Assembly: GCA_041395105.1 (NCBI GenBank)
Contig: JAWLBB010000001.1
Span: 434,001 to 498,000, forward strand
Reading direction: 5' to 3'
DNA: 64,000 bases
Source: Opitutaceae bacterium
GTDB lineage: Bacteria > Verrucomicrobiota > Verrucomicrobiia > Opitutales > Opitutaceae
Made by a program: the position numbers and the translations under genes. Under the pieces are notes generated by a model that searched no databases, had not been told where the DNA came from, and saw only the letters and a program-made list of their open reading frames with translations. How positions within the stretch are numbered: position 1 is the first letter of the stretch; each line of letters begins with the position of its first letter. Positions 17,258 through 26,785 of this stretch are shown piece after piece.

Positions 17258-18904
17258 ATGAAACTCACCTTTGATTCAATCCGCCGATTCATTTCTCTTC
17301 CGGCAGCCATGATGGTGTGGATGGCCTGCCTGCCCGTGAATCCTGCCTTCGGCCGTCCGGTGGGCGACATGTCGCGGGTTGGCCCGCGCACGGAAGCCGT
17401 GGCGATCGGGAACTTCGCCAGAGTCTACTACGTTTCCGCCTCCACCGGAAGCGACGCCAAGGGGGATGGATCTGTCGAACGACCCTGGGCTTCCGTTTCG
17501 GGGGCACTCGCGGCGGTGGAGGATGCGACCATGGATTCCCCGGTCGCCCTGCTCGTGGCCGCCGGCGAGTACCGTGGCCGGACCCTGGTCTGCCGGTCCT
17601 TTGTCAGCCTTTACGGCGGATTTTCGCCCGTTACCTGGGACCGCGACATATTCGAATTCGAAACGATCCTGGACGGTCAGCAGGCCCGTCGGGTTCTGGT
17701 CGGTGCCAACGGATGTCAGGTGGATGGATTCGTGATCCGGAACGGCCGCGCGGACGGACCGGGCGGGGGCTTTTTCTGCGACAATACCTCGCCTCTCATT
17801 TCGAACAATCAGTTTCTGGGCAATCACACCCTGTCTCCTCCGAACGTCCGTGCGGACCGGATCCATCAGGAGGGTAACCGGGGTGGCGCATTGGCGGCCT
17901 GGTATGACGCGGCTCCCGTTGTCCGGAACAACCTCTTCTCGGGAAACTGGACGGAATTCGGAGATGGCGGCGCTGTCGCCGTCTATGGATGGTCGCGGTT
18001 GGAGGGACGCCCGCAGCCGCTGATCAAGGACAATGTCTTTGTGGGGAACCGCTCCGGAACGAAGGACTTCTATCGGACCCGCAGCAGCAGCGGCGGGGCC
18101 ATTGTCTGCAGTCATGAGTCGGATCCGGAGATTCGCAACAACGTCATCGCCATGAACCGGGCGATGGGACGCAGCGATGCCGGTGGCGTCTACGTGGAAT
18201 ACTATTCCGCTCCCCGGATCCTCGGAAACTGGATTGTCGGCAATGAAGGTGATGACGATGGAGGCGGCATCTACTCGATGCGGGACGGAGAACCTCTGAT
18301 CGAGGGCAATTTGATCGCGGGCAACTGGACAACCGGTGGAGGGGTCGGTGGTGTTCGCCTGAGCAAGGAGGGTCGGATGCGCCTGATCGGCAATATCATC
18401 GTGCGGAACCAGTCGGGCGGGGGCGTCTCCCTTGTCGACGGACACGCCCTGGTGGAAGGAAACCTGATCGCGGAGAACCGGGGGGGGGCCGGCCTGGTCT
18501 ACCGCCAGACATTCGTCCACTACCAGCCGTCCGTGATTCGAGCCAATCACGTATCGGGGAATGAGTCGGGTGAGATTTCAATCGAACCTCACGCCGGTCT
18601 ATCACCGATCGTGGAAGGCAATACCGAAGAGCCCGTCGCGACGGATATCGAGGCTCCGGGCATTGAATTTCCGATCCAGGGTGCGGTTTATGACGAACGC
18701 CTCCACCAGACCGAGTTCGTGGTCGATGAGGCCTTACCCGCTGCGGGATTGGTCGGCCGGGCGATGCGGGTGGGTGACCGGTGGAGCGTGATCTGTTCGT
18801 CTTCCGGAAACACCCTGCGGGTCTGGGGCGAAATCACCGGTGAACGGGACGACCGCGGCGGCGGGACCCTCGCCGTCTTGCCGGATTATTCGCTGGAGCG
18901 CTGA
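17258..18904 (+). CDS. Secreted right-handed parallel beta-helix protein
   Basis: 548 residues. The signal peptide covers about residues 1-33 (ending NPAFG). It is followed by a DUF1565-like entry (VYYVSASTGSDAKGDGS, then ERPWASVSGAL) and many helix rungs of the form GG-x-n-[IV]-x-NN-x-[IF]-x-GN. The protein at 59551-61269 aligns through both blocks (LYGGFS versus LFGGYA; LDGQQARRVLVGA versus LDGEDQRRILLGA), so the two are paralogues. This fold is used by polysaccharide lyases, epimerases and pectinases, but I could not pick out catalytic residues. It lies between an FG-GAP gene and a DUF1537 kinase gene on one strand. Confidence 0.82.
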   Translation: MKLTFDSIRRFISLPAAMMVWMACLPVNPAFGRPVGDMSRVGPRTEAVAIGNFARVYYVSASTGSDAKGDGSVERPWASVSGALAAVEDATMDSPVALLVAAGEYRGRTLVCRSFVSLYGGFSPVTWDRDIFEFETILDGQQARRVLVGANGCQVDGFVIRNGRADGPGGGFFCDNTSPLISNNQFLGNHTLSPPNVRADRIHQEGNRGGALAAWYDAAPVVRNNLFSGNWTEFGDGGAVAVYGWSRLEGRPQPLIKDNVFVGNRSGTKDFYRTRSSSGGAIVCSHESDPEIRNNVIAMNRAMGRSDAGGVYVEYYSAPRILGNWIVGNEGDDDGGGIYSMRDGEPLIEGNLIAGNWTTGGGVGGVRLSKEGRMRLIGNIIVRNQSGGGVSLVDGHALVEGNLIAENRGGAGLVYRQTFVHYQPSVIRANHVSGNESGEISIEPHAGLSPIVEGNTEEPVATDIEAPGIEFPIQGAVYDERLHQTEFVVDEALPAAGLVGRAMRVGDRWSVICSSSGNTLRVWGEITGERDDRGGGTLAVLPDYSLER

Positions 18905-18962
18905 CGGGATGCTCGACGGAGGTGTCCAATGATCACAGGATACCTCCCGATACCTCAAGCAG

Positions 18963-20351
18963 ATGGCTCATCTTCCCTTGCCTGCTCCGGCCGGTCGTGC
19001 GGCCGGCGACGACTTCGACGCGGTCTGTCGGTTGATCCGTGAAGAATCGCGCAAGATCGTGGTCTTGGACGATGATCCCACCGGGACGCAAACCATTCAT
19101 GGACTTGAAGTGCTGACGGAGTGGTCGGTTCCCGCACTCGAGCGGGGACTGAAGGATGTGCGCCCCGGATTCTTCATCCTGACGAATTCGCGCGCATTGA
19201 GCGAACCCGCAGCGGTTGCCCTCAACGCCGGGATTGCCGACAACCTTCGGAAGGCGGCCGTCACTTCTGGAGTCGACTTCTCCATCATCAGCCGAAGCGA
19301 TTCGACCCTGCGTGGGCATTTCGCGGCCGAGATCAACGTCTTGGCGGAAAGATCCATCGAACCGGTCGATGGCATTGTGGTCATCCCGGCCTTCTTTGAG
19401 GGCGGCCGGTATACCATCGAAAACGTCCATTACGTTGCCCAGGGCGATGTCCTGATCCCGGCCGCCGAGACCGAGTTCGCCCGGGATGTCACCTTCGGTT
19501 TTCGCCATTCGGATCTGACCCGATGGATCGAGGAGAAGACCAGGGGTGTGGTGAAGGCCGGCCAGGTTCGGTCGATTTCCCTGGAGACACTGCGAACGGC
19601 CGGGGCGGAGGGTGTCCGGGCCCGGTTGGCTCTCGTCCATGGGACCGGGCTGATCATCGTCAACGCGGAGAATTACCGGGACATGGAGGCTTTCGTTCAC
19701 GGGTTGTTGCTGGCTGAGCGCGACGGGAAGCGCTTCCTCTTCAGGACCGCGGCGAGCTTCGTCCGTATTCGTGCTGGAATCACGGAACAGCCGCTGTTGG
19801 CCGCGGGAGAGATCAGGGACGGAAGTGGAAATGGAGGATTGGTGGTCGTCGGATCCTATGTGAAGAAGACCTCGGAACAGCTGGAACAGGCGTTGTCGTT
19901 GCCCCGAGTGGAGCCGATTGAACTGGTCGTGGACCGATTGATCGATCGCCGGCAGGGCGATCTTGAGATCGCAAGGGTCGCGGCAGCAGCCGGCGAGGCC
20001 ATCGGCCGTGGTGTGACCGCCCTGGTCTTTACCAGTCGGTCGGAGAAAAGTGCGCTGGGTCGGGCAGGATCACTTGAGGTGGCCCAGGTGGTCTCGAACG
20101 CATTGGTCGGTGTCCTGCGCTCGGTCCGATTGCGCCCTTCGTTTGTCTTGGCCAAGGGAGGCATCACCTCCAGTGATCTCGCGGTCAAGGGATTGGGGGT
20201 CCGCAGTGCGCTGGTTCTGGGTCAGGTCGCCGCCGGTGTTCCCGTCTGGCAGATCGGCGAGGAGAGCCTTTATCCGGGACTCAAATACATCATCTTCCCG
20301 GGAAATGTGGGCTCCCGTGATTCCCTTCGCAAGTTGCTGACGGACCTTTAG
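18963..20351 (+). CDS. DUF1537 four-carbon acid-sugar kinase family protein
   Basis: 462 residues, no signal peptide. The N-terminal domain shows VVLDDDPTGTQTIHG, TNSRALSE and SRSDSTLRGHF, which are signature blocks of the DUF1537 (OtnK/DtnK-like) kinases that phosphorylate tetronates or 3-oxo-tetronates. The C-terminal ATP-binding domain has AKGGITSSD in place of the usual TGGETA, a notable change in the nucleotide loop. Usual partners (PdxA2, an OtnC-like aldolase, a tetronate dehydrogenase) are absent nearby; instead it ends a run of secreted-protein genes. A second family member is at 51902. The kinase assignment is good; the substrate is unknown. Confidence 0.85.
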   Translation: MAHLPLPAPAGRAAGDDFDAVCRLIREESRKIVVLDDDPTGTQTIHGLEVLTEWSVPALERGLKDVRPGFFILTNSRALSEPAAVALNAGIADNLRKAAVTSGVDFSIISRSDSTLRGHFAAEINVLAERSIEPVDGIVVIPAFFEGGRYTIENVHYVAQGDVLIPAAETEFARDVTFGFRHSDLTRWIEEKTRGVVKAGQVRSISLETLRTAGAEGVRARLALVHGTGLIIVNAENYRDMEAFVHGLLLAERDGKRFLFRTAASFVRIRAGITEQPLLAAGEIRDGSGNGGLVVVGSYVKKTSEQLEQALSLPRVEPIELVVDRLIDRRQGDLEIARVAAAAGEAIGRGVTALVFTSRSEKSALGRAGSLEVAQVVSNALVGVLRSVRLRPSFVLAKGGITSSDLAVKGLGVRSALVLGQVAAGVPVWQIGEESLYPGLKYIIFPGNVGSRDSLRKLLTDL

Positions 20352-20511
20352 CCACCTTAGCGGATCAACACACACCCAAAGATGGAAGGCTTGGTGACCC
20401 TGCGGCTGCTCGGGAGAATTGTCCGCGTACAGGAGAAACGGAGTCCGAGCACTCCAAACGCATCGTGGCCTGTCAGCTCAAGGCTGGAAACCGGCCGTCA
20501 GCCGGGAGATC

Positions 20512-22464
20512 TCAGCGCGGACGGATGACGACGTCGTCGATCAGGTAGCGGCTGCGGGGGGCGCGGGTTCCCGCGCCGGGAAGGTCCTCCTGGTCGAGGC
20601 CGGGATTGCCGGGGTAACCATCCCGGAGGGCGGCCCGCACATCCATCCGCCAGGGTCCGGTTCGGAGCACGAGTCGCTGCAGCGTCTCGACGGACCCGTT
20701 GAAAGAGATCGCTTCCGGAAGAGAACGTCCGTCGACCGTGCAGCGGTACTCACCGGCTTCACAGTCGAGGTCCAGCTCGATCGTGATCCAGCGCTGGGTT
20801 TCGATCCGGGTTGGACTGGCTTCGACCGTTCCGTGATCGAACATCAACCATGCCGGGTCCAGACGAAGACGCACGGGGCGTTCGCTGCGGGCTCCCTGGA
20901 CTTCGATTTCCAGAGCGCCGTGTCCGATCTCGGCGAGAAAGACCCGAAAGGAGGCTCTCAGGCGGACCGATTCGGGGAAGAACCGCTCGACCTTGGCATA
21001 GTCCCACGGTTCATCGTCGATCAACTCAAGGCAGCGGTTGGAAGGATCGAGAGGATCGCCGACGATCGAGGCCGGCGCCCACTGCGGCAGGTAGAGGTTC
21101 CAATCCGTCAGGTCGCGGATTGAGCCCACACTGTCGAAAGCCTCATCAACCGGATCTTCCACCCGGTCCGTGACCGGCACCCGGACGCGGGCGACCCAGA
21201 TGTCCTCCTTGTTCACGCTGTAGGTCACCCAGAGATTGCCGTCGGGTGCTTCGCCGTTGCCCGGGATGATCCCGCGGACATACTGCGGTCCCTGATTCTT
21301 GTGAATGCCCTGGTAACGCATCGGCGGGACTTCCGGGTGGACAGCCAGGAGGTGGTCGAAGGACCGTCCGTCGTTCCCGGTGACGATGGAGAGCGGATAG
21401 CGACTGCGACCGGAGGCGCTGTGGTCGTAAACCAGGGCATAGGTGCCATCACTCAGGCGCTGACCCCAGACCTTGGCGTTGATCTCGGGAAGATTGTGTC
21501 GGCCCCATTGCCAGGTCCGGCCCCTGTCGGCGGTCAGGCCGGCGAATCCTCCTTTCCACAAGCCGACGGTCATCCCGTCGGCGCGCTCATAAAAGCTGAG
21601 GGCCTTGGCTTCGATCCCGTCGGGGAACTCAGGGAAGAATCCATCCTTCTGTCGGTCGTCCTCCCACCACTGCAGGGTCATCAGCCGGTCCGCCAGCAGG
21701 GCATCACAGGCCTCGATGAAACCGGTGTCCGGACTCGAGGTGTAGAAAGGGAACGGCAGGTCCGATTCCTTCCAGCCCGCCTCCCGGTTGAGACGGATGA
21801 AATGAACGGGGCCAACCGATCCATCGGGGCCGACTTCGCGAACGACCCGCCCCAAGCCCTGCCCTCGATTGGGTCCGTAACGCGGCGTTGGTGAGTACCC
21901 GTAGAATCCTGACATGAGAAGCCGGCCGTTTGGAGCCACGTACCAGCCCATGCGCTGGTGCATGATGCCGGGAAAACCCGCCGGGATGGGCTCGAGTTGC
22001 TCTCCGTCAAAATAGCGTGGCGGGGGCTGGAAGGCCTGGAGGTGCAGAACGGGGAAGGCGACCTCGGGCCGTGTCCAGTGGTATCCGTCCAGAGATGACA
22101 GAAAGTCGGTCCGGCCGGGCACCCCGTGTTCTTCCTTCAGGTTGGTCACGTATTCGACCCAGAAGCGGCCCTGCCAGTGGGCCAGCATCGGGGCGTGGTT
22201 GTAAGTCCAACCGACGAGGTCGCCGGTCGCTTCGGGAGGGGCCATCCGGTTGGCCCTCACCGCCTGGATGCGATGGACGCCCACGGCATGACGAAGGTTG
22301 CCGTGATAGACGTCGCGGTCGGTGTTCTCGGTGCCCATATACTCGGCGATGAGGGGTCCGGACAGATCGAGTTTGGGCGGCACGGCGTCGGCCGGAGACA
22401 GGAGGACGGACAGAGCGAGGAATGCGGCGGCCGGCGGAGGAAAGGCTCGGGATTGGGTTTTCAT
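20512..22464 (-). CDS. Sialidase-like propeller exoprotein
   Basis: About 650 residues from ATG 22464; a TTG at 22470 would overlap the upstream stop and is less likely. A signal peptide covers about residues 1-27. Asp-box-like motifs include SSLDGYHW and TADRGRTW, and MHQRMGWYV and QWWEDDR segments fit a sialidase/GH propeller. A C-terminal jelly-roll-like domain (from about residue 470) resembles those attached to exo-acting glycosidases. It is the last gene of a minus-strand operon behind a beta-helix protein and an amidohydrolase, spaced by only 2 bp from the latter. The activity could be exo-glycosidase; the substrate is not assignable. Confidence 0.75.
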   Translation of the reverse strand: MKTQSRAFPPPAAAFLALSVLLSPADAVPPKLDLSGPLIAEYMGTENTDRDVYHGNLRHAVGVHRIQAVRANRMAPPEATGDLVGWTYNHAPMLAHWQGRFWVEYVTNLKEEHGVPGRTDFLSSLDGYHWTRPEVAFPVLHLQAFQPPPRYFDGEQLEPIPAGFPGIMHQRMGWYVAPNGRLLMSGFYGYSPTPRYGPNRGQGLGRVVREVGPDGSVGPVHFIRLNREAGWKESDLPFPFYTSSPDTGFIEACDALLADRLMTLQWWEDDRQKDGFFPEFPDGIEAKALSFYERADGMTVGLWKGGFAGLTADRGRTWQWGRHNLPEINAKVWGQRLSDGTYALVYDHSASGRSRYPLSIVTGNDGRSFDHLLAVHPEVPPMRYQGIHKNQGPQYVRGIIPGNGEAPDGNLWVTYSVNKEDIWVARVRVPVTDRVEDPVDEAFDSVGSIRDLTDWNLYLPQWAPASIVGDPLDPSNRCLELIDDEPWDYAKVERFFPESVRLRASFRVFLAEIGHGALEIEVQGARSERPVRLRLDPAWLMFDHGTVEASPTRIETQRWITIELDLDCEAGEYRCTVDGRSLPEAISFNGSVETLQRLVLRTGPWRMDVRAALRDGYPGNPGLDQEDLPGAGTRAPRSRYLIDDVVIRPR

Positions 22465-22466
22465 TT

Positions 22467-23447
22467 TCAATCAAAGAGGCGTTGGGCGTTTTCGAAGAGG
22501 ATGGCTCGAAGCTCGGCCGGTTTGAGCCGGAGGGACTCGAGGGTGTCGAGAACGAGCGAGGGCTGGACCCAGGGGTAGTCGCTTCCGAAGACCAGTTGTC
22601 CGGGGCCGACCAGATCCAGCATCAGGCGGATGGCCGAGGGCTGGGGCGAGACGATGTCAAAGGTCACCTGCCGCAGGTAATCGACGGGTCGCTTCTTCAA
22701 GTGGCGCGGACCGCGTTTGAGCACCGTCATCTGATGCTCGATCCGGCCAATGAGAAAGGGGAGGGCACCGCCGAGGTGAGGACAAACCAGCCTGAGACCG
22801 GGATGGCGGTCGAGCACTCCGGAGAGGATGAGGCGGAGCAGGGCCACCGTGTCCTCGAACATATTGCCCACTGCGGCGATCATTTCCAGATCGGCCAACG
22901 GATCAACCCAGACCGGCTTGGCCGGGTGGATGAAGAGGGGGAGTCCAAGGCTTTCCAGACGGGCGAAAATCGACTCGAAGCGAGGATCATCGGGTAACCG
23001 GCCCTTCAGGTTTGAATAAAGGAGGAACCCCTTCAATCCGAGTTCGTCAACCGCGTGGTCGATTTCGCGCAGGCTTGGCTCCACGGCCGGCAGCGGGAGA
23101 ACGCCCAGTCCGATGAGGCGGTCGGGATGGCGCTCAACCGACCGGGCGATGAAGGTGTTCGTCTCGCGGGCGACCTTGGGTGCGTCGCGGCCGAACCATT
23201 CGGGTCCGGGGTCGTTGGGACTCAGGGCGGTCCGGGTGATGCCGGCTGCATCCATCGTGGCGACCAGCCGGTCGAGCCGTTTGTGTGACGGGCTGAGACG
23301 CCGTCTCCAGGCGCCCATCACGAGAGTCTCTCCGTTGCCTTCCCGAATGAGGCGGGGGTCGGTTGTCCGGCTGCGAAGGCGGGTCAGCGTCTTCGGTGGG
23401 AAGAGGTGGCACTGGCAGTCGATGATGGTGGTATTCTTCCTCAACAC
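22467..23447 (-). CDS. Amidohydrolase_2 (ACMSD-like) family TIM-barrel protein
   Basis: About 326 residues from GTG 23447; TTG 23444 is possible. An ATG-type extension to 23612 would overlap the upstream gene heavily and is rejected. Family motifs: DCQCHLFPP at the N-terminus, FIHPAKPVW, CPHLGGALPF and FGSDYPWVQPS, all typical of COG2159 metal-dependent hydrolases and decarboxylases. The first metal ligand pair normally H-x-H reads Q-C-H, so one His is replaced by Gln; some decarboxylases in the family also lack it. No signal peptide. It sits 10 bp after the beta-helix gene. It could be a lactonase or decarboxylase for a sugar-derived acid, but this is inference. Confidence 0.8.
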   Translation of the reverse strand: MLRKNTTIIDCQCHLFPPKTLTRLRSRTTDPRLIREGNGETLVMGAWRRRLSPSHKRLDRLVATMDAAGITRTALSPNDPGPEWFGRDAPKVARETNTFIARSVERHPDRLIGLGVLPLPAVEPSLREIDHAVDELGLKGFLLYSNLKGRLPDDPRFESIFARLESLGLPLFIHPAKPVWVDPLADLEMIAAVGNMFEDTVALLRLILSGVLDRHPGLRLVCPHLGGALPFLIGRIEHQMTVLKRGPRHLKKRPVDYLRQVTFDIVSPQPSAIRLMLDLVGPGQLVFGSDYPWVQPSLVLDTLESLRLKPAELRAILFENAQRLFD

Positions 23448-23457
23448 GGTGGTTGGC

Positions 23458-24831
23458 TCACGGGGTGACCGGCAGATTCGAGACGCCCTCCTCACCGGGA
23501 TGGAAGATATTGTTGGCCATCCGGACGTTTTCGGCACGCCACGCATCATCGAACCAGATCGCCCATTTGTAGCGGGGCGGGGGGCGGACGGCATGGTCGT
23601 TTTCCAGAACAAGGTCGCGGCCTCGGTCGTAGATCATGTTGCCCTCAATGATCAGGTCGATCAGGCGGGGGTTGGATTCGAGCGGGCCGGTTCCGATCTT
23701 GATCCCGACGGGAGAGGTCTCGGAAGGATCCGCATTCCAGAGCCGCCAGCTCTCCTGGTCGTAGCCCTGATCGGTGATGAGGTTATGGGCGATGATGATG
23801 CCGCGCTCCACGTTCTCGTCGCGGACCTCTCCGTGCCTTCCGGTTGAACCGGCTTCCCAGGATTCGCTTCCGGGACGCAGCAGGATTCCGTACTTTCCCG
23901 GCTTGTGGAAGACGTTGTTGGAAATGATGACCCCGCGGGCACCGTGGAACGCTTTCATCCCCATGTAGCAGTTGGTGACATGGTTGTTGGTGACGATCAT
24001 GAAATCGCCGTGGAGGTCCATGCCTTGGGCGGCGTTCTCGATGTAGTTTCCATCGAGCAGGGTAAAGGCGGTCCGGGTGGCGTCATTGACAAGGATGCCC
24101 CCGCCCTGGTGCCAGATGAAGACAAAGCCGTCGGCCGAAACCCCATAGGAGGCGAGTTCCCCGAGTTCATCGGCCCGTTCGACGACCTGCCCGAGTTCAT
24201 ACTTTTCCATCACCTCCCGGGTCGGCAGCAGTTCGGTCTCGATGACGCGGTTTCGGATGATCCGGGCTCCGCGGCACCCGACGATCCAGATGCCGTGACC
24301 GTTGATGGCATTGAAGGCGTAGCGATAGAGGTCGTTCGTCATCCGGTTGTCCACCGCGACCGTCTTGAAATCGACGACCGAGCAGGACTCCACCGTGACG
24401 TAGTCGGATTCACGTATCTCCACCGCGGCCTGTGCAGCCCGGTTTCCGAGAACCGAGATGTTTCGGAGCACGAGGTGGTCGGCCCGTTGGGCCCGGATCG
24501 CTCTCTGGTCTTTGCCCAGTTTCGGCTGCGACCGTTTCAGGGTGATCCCCTCGATTTGGACGCGGGTGGCATCCCGGATCTGCAGGATATCCGCATCGTC
24601 GTTGGTCTGGATGACCGTGCCCTGGCCGATGAGTCCGGAATCGGCACTGGAAATGACCAGAGGCGCGTCGATCAAGTAGAGCCCCGGCGGCAGATGGACC
24701 GGCTGGCCCGGATGGGCGTCGAGGGCTCTCTGGATCGAGGAACCGTCGTTGGGGACGATCTCGGTGGTCGAGGCTGGGGCAGGCGAGGCTGCGAAGACCA
24801 GGGCGAGCAAGGGAAGCCAGGTACGTTTCAT
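23458..24831 (-). CDS. Secreted pectate-lyase-like beta-helix protein
   Basis: 457 residues from ATG 24831. A signal peptide (1-20, ending APAS) is followed by the pectin-lyase-fold entry NDGSSIQRALDAHPGQPVHL and PPGLYLIDAP, then rungs such as VLRNISVLGN, IIISNNVFHK and LIIEGNMIYD. The fold is shared by polysaccharide lyases, polygalacturonases and mannuronan epimerases; I could not identify a catalytic set. It is the first gene of the minus-strand operon 24831-20512 and shares a 439-bp divergent control region with the symporter operon at 25271, which contains a perfect 10-bp inverted repeat. Confidence 0.8.
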   Translation of the reverse strand: MKRTWLPLLALVFAASPAPASTTEIVPNDGSSIQRALDAHPGQPVHLPPGLYLIDAPLVISSADSGLIGQGTVIQTNDDADILQIRDATRVQIEGITLKRSQPKLGKDQRAIRAQRADHLVLRNISVLGNRAAQAAVEIRESDYVTVESCSVVDFKTVAVDNRMTNDLYRYAFNAINGHGIWIVGCRGARIIRNRVIETELLPTREVMEKYELGQVVERADELGELASYGVSADGFVFIWHQGGGILVNDATRTAFTLLDGNYIENAAQGMDLHGDFMIVTNNHVTNCYMGMKAFHGARGVIISNNVFHKPGKYGILLRPGSESWEAGSTGRHGEVRDENVERGIIIAHNLITDQGYDQESWRLWNADPSETSPVGIKIGTGPLESNPRLIDLIIEGNMIYDRGRDLVLENDHAVRPPPRYKWAIWFDDAWRAENVRMANNIFHPGEEGVSNLPVTP

Positions 24832-24877
24832 GGGAAATCAGGTTCGGAGGAGGACTTGGGGACCATCCGGCTGCTTG

Positions 24878-24901
24878 TTTGAAATAGCGATCTATTTCAA
24901 A
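24878..24901. promoter_or_regulatory. Perfect inverted repeat, candidate LacI-type operator
   Basis: The arm TTTGAAATAG and its exact reverse complement flank the spacer CGAT. It lies 47 bp upstream of the beta-helix gene (minus) in the 439-bp gap shared with the symporter operon (plus). The string TGAAATA[AG]CGAT occurs again in the palindrome upstream of the LacI gene at 62475, and ATCTATTTCA recurs upstream of the TonB gene. The rest of this gap, apart from the site at 25135, holds only AT-rich sequence that could contain promoters. Confidence 0.6.
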
Positions 24902-25134
24902 TTTGATCCGATGATATATTCGCGGAAGTGGCAAGACCTATCTTACCCCTGTTGCCAGGGGATGGCATCGTGTCCGTAGATTGTGGAAACCGTTCGGAGC
25001 GGATTCCGATATCCGGCAGGTATTTCTTTATAGTCTGTATATCAGCATCTTAATCACAAGAGAGAACCGGCTCGACTGCCCGCCGGGAAGTTTCCAGTTC
25101 CGGGATGGTTTGCGGTCTACCCAAGGTCGTCTTC

Positions 25135-25148
25135 TTCATGAAATAAAT
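25135..25148. promoter_or_regulatory. Candidate operator half, TTCATGAAATAAAT
   Basis: It matches 13 of 14 bases of TTCATGAAATTAAT at 51804-51817 upstream of the TonB receptor. It lies 123 bp upstream of the symporter start, in the same gap as the stronger palindrome at 24878. Confidence 0.35.
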
Positions 25149-25270
25149 CGAATGAACTAAATTCGAGCTTGTCACGATCCGTCAGGATCTCAGTCTTGGA
25201 GGTGGGCACGACGCGCCTGCCTGACGCATTCTGTGTCGGCATCCCTGTCCGCAAGACACTTTCAACCCCG

Positions 25271-26785
25271 ATGTCTGCCGGTATCCTGAAACCTCTCGAT
25301 TGGTTTGTGGTCTTCCTTTACCTCGGCGTGATCGTCTGGCTGGGGGCCCGTTTTGCGCGTCGGCAGGTGAGTTCGGGTCACTATTTCCTCGGGAGCGGGC
25401 GCCTCCCGGGGTGGGCGGTCGGCATGTCGATGTTCGCCACCATCATTTCGAGCTGGGCGTTTCTCGCGCTTCCCGGAAAGGCATTTGGCAGCGACCTGCA
25501 GTACCTGATGGCGGTGGCCGCAGTGCCCGTGGTGACCTGGATCTCGGTGCGGTGGATCATCCCGATCTTTCGGGGAAAGATCCGGCTCAGCGCCTACGAA
25601 TACCTGGAGACACGTTTTGGCCGGATCGCCCGGGCCTATGGCAACCTGGCCTTCCTCATTGTGCATTTCGGCAAGATGGCGGCCATCCTCTACCTGCTCT
25701 GTCTGGCCCTGGCGGAGATGACGGGATGGAGCATTTTCCTCCTGATCGCCCTGATCGGGGCCGCCACCGTGGCCTACACCTTTGTCGGCGGGATTGAGGG
25801 GGTGGTCTGGACGGATGTGGTCCAGGGCGGATTGCTCCTCTTTGGAGGTCTTCTCAGTATCGGGTTCATTTTCCTGCAGGCACCGGGCGGAGCGGGGGCC
25901 GTGCTCGAGACCGCCTGGGAGGGGGGCAAGTTCCGGCTGGCGGCCGGTGGCTTTGAGTGGAACCGGCTCGGAGCGGTTGTCCTGGTCTGTTTCGGATTCA
26001 ATTTCTATCTGCAGAAGTATGTGGCCGACCAGACGGTGGTTCAGCGTTATCTGGTCGCGGGCTCGGCCCGCGGTGCCGCCGGTGCGCTCTGGATGTCCTC
26101 CTGGGTCATTCTCTTTGTCTGGATCCTTTTCATGGGATTGGGGGCGTTGCTCTGGTCGTTTTACGAACTCAGGCCCGACCTTCTTCCGGAGGTCACGCGT
26201 TCGACGCCGGACAAGGTCTATCCCTTCTTCATCGGTCATCAACTCCCGGCCGGGATATCCGGGTTGGTCCTCTCGGGGCTGGTTGCCGCGACCATGTCCA
26301 CCCTCTCGTCGGACCTGAACAGCCTGAGCGCCGTGGTCCTGGATGACTACTGCCGGAAACTCAAACCGGGAGGGAGCGACAGGCGGGACCTGGTCACCTC
26401 CCGATCGATTGTCGTCCTGGCGGGTGTGCTCGGGGTGGCACTGGCGATGGGTATGACCCGCATCCATTCGATGGCGGATGCGGCCCTGAATTTCGTCTCG
26501 ATTGTCGGTGGCGGTGTCCTCGGGATGTTTCTCCTTGGATTGACCGTCCCCAAGTGCACCGCGCGCAATCTTCACTGGGGTCTGATCGCCGGTCTCCTGG
26601 TGATCCTCTGGGGATTCTTCGGGCGGTCCGGTCCGTCGACGCCGTCCTGGCTGCCGGTCTTTCCCCTGCACCCGCTGTGGATCGGTCTCCTGGGCAACGC
26701 GGTGGTTTATACCGTCGGTCTGCTGGCGACCCTTCTTTTCGGGAGCGGGCGATCCGAGCCTTCCCTGACAAGCGAACGATCATGA
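25271..26785 (+). CDS. Sodium:solute symporter (SSS family)
   Basis: 504 residues from ATG 25271; a TTG-started extension to 25169 adds a non-membrane stretch and is rejected. The protein starts with a hydrophobic helix (DWFVVFLYLGVIVWLG) and has about 13 predicted transmembrane segments. SSS features include GSGRLPGWAVGMSMFATIIS and GLVAATMSTLSSDLNSLS, with small and hydroxylated residues of the Na site. It would import a sugar, sugar acid or similar solute with sodium. It is first in a plus-strand operon and overlaps the next start (ATGA). A second SSS protein lies at 56945-58534. Confidence 0.9.
   Translation: MSAGILKPLDWFVVFLYLGVIVWLGARFARRQVSSGHYFLGSGRLPGWAVGMSMFATIISSWAFLALPGKAFGSDLQYLMAVAAVPVVTWISVRWIIPIFRGKIRLSAYEYLETRFGRIARAYGNLAFLIVHFGKMAAILYLLCLALAEMTGWSIFLLIALIGAATVAYTFVGGIEGVVWTDVVQGGLLLFGGLLSIGFIFLQAPGGAGAVLETAWEGGKFRLAAGGFEWNRLGAVVLVCFGFNFYLQKYVADQTVVQRYLVAGSARGAAGALWMSSWVILFVWILFMGLGALLWSFYELRPDLLPEVTRSTPDKVYPFFIGHQLPAGISGLVLSGLVAATMSTLSSDLNSLSAVVLDDYCRKLKPGGSDRRDLVTSRSIVVLAGVLGVALAMGMTRIHSMADAALNFVSIVGGGVLGMFLLGLTVPKCTARNLHWGLIAGLLVILWGFFGRSGPSTPSWLPVFPLHPLWIGLLGNAVVYTVGLLATLLFGSGRSEPSLTSERS

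Noticed and set aside
12871..22464. Sialic acid utilisation locus based on two sialidase-like proteins and DHDPS/NAL-family lyases
   Set aside because: No nanE, nanK, nagA or nagB-like genes are present, and the lyase motifs differ from NanA; Asp-box propellers act on many substrates.
23448..23612. 5' extension of the amidohydrolase reading frame
   Set aside because: It runs through the 3' end of the upstream beta-helix gene; the domain begins at DCQCH and a GTG at 23447 gives a normal length.
26554..26781. 5' extension of the lyase reading frame into the symporter gene
   Set aside because: The sequence is an out-of-frame reading of the symporter; the ATG at 26782 overlaps the symporter stop in the usual way.
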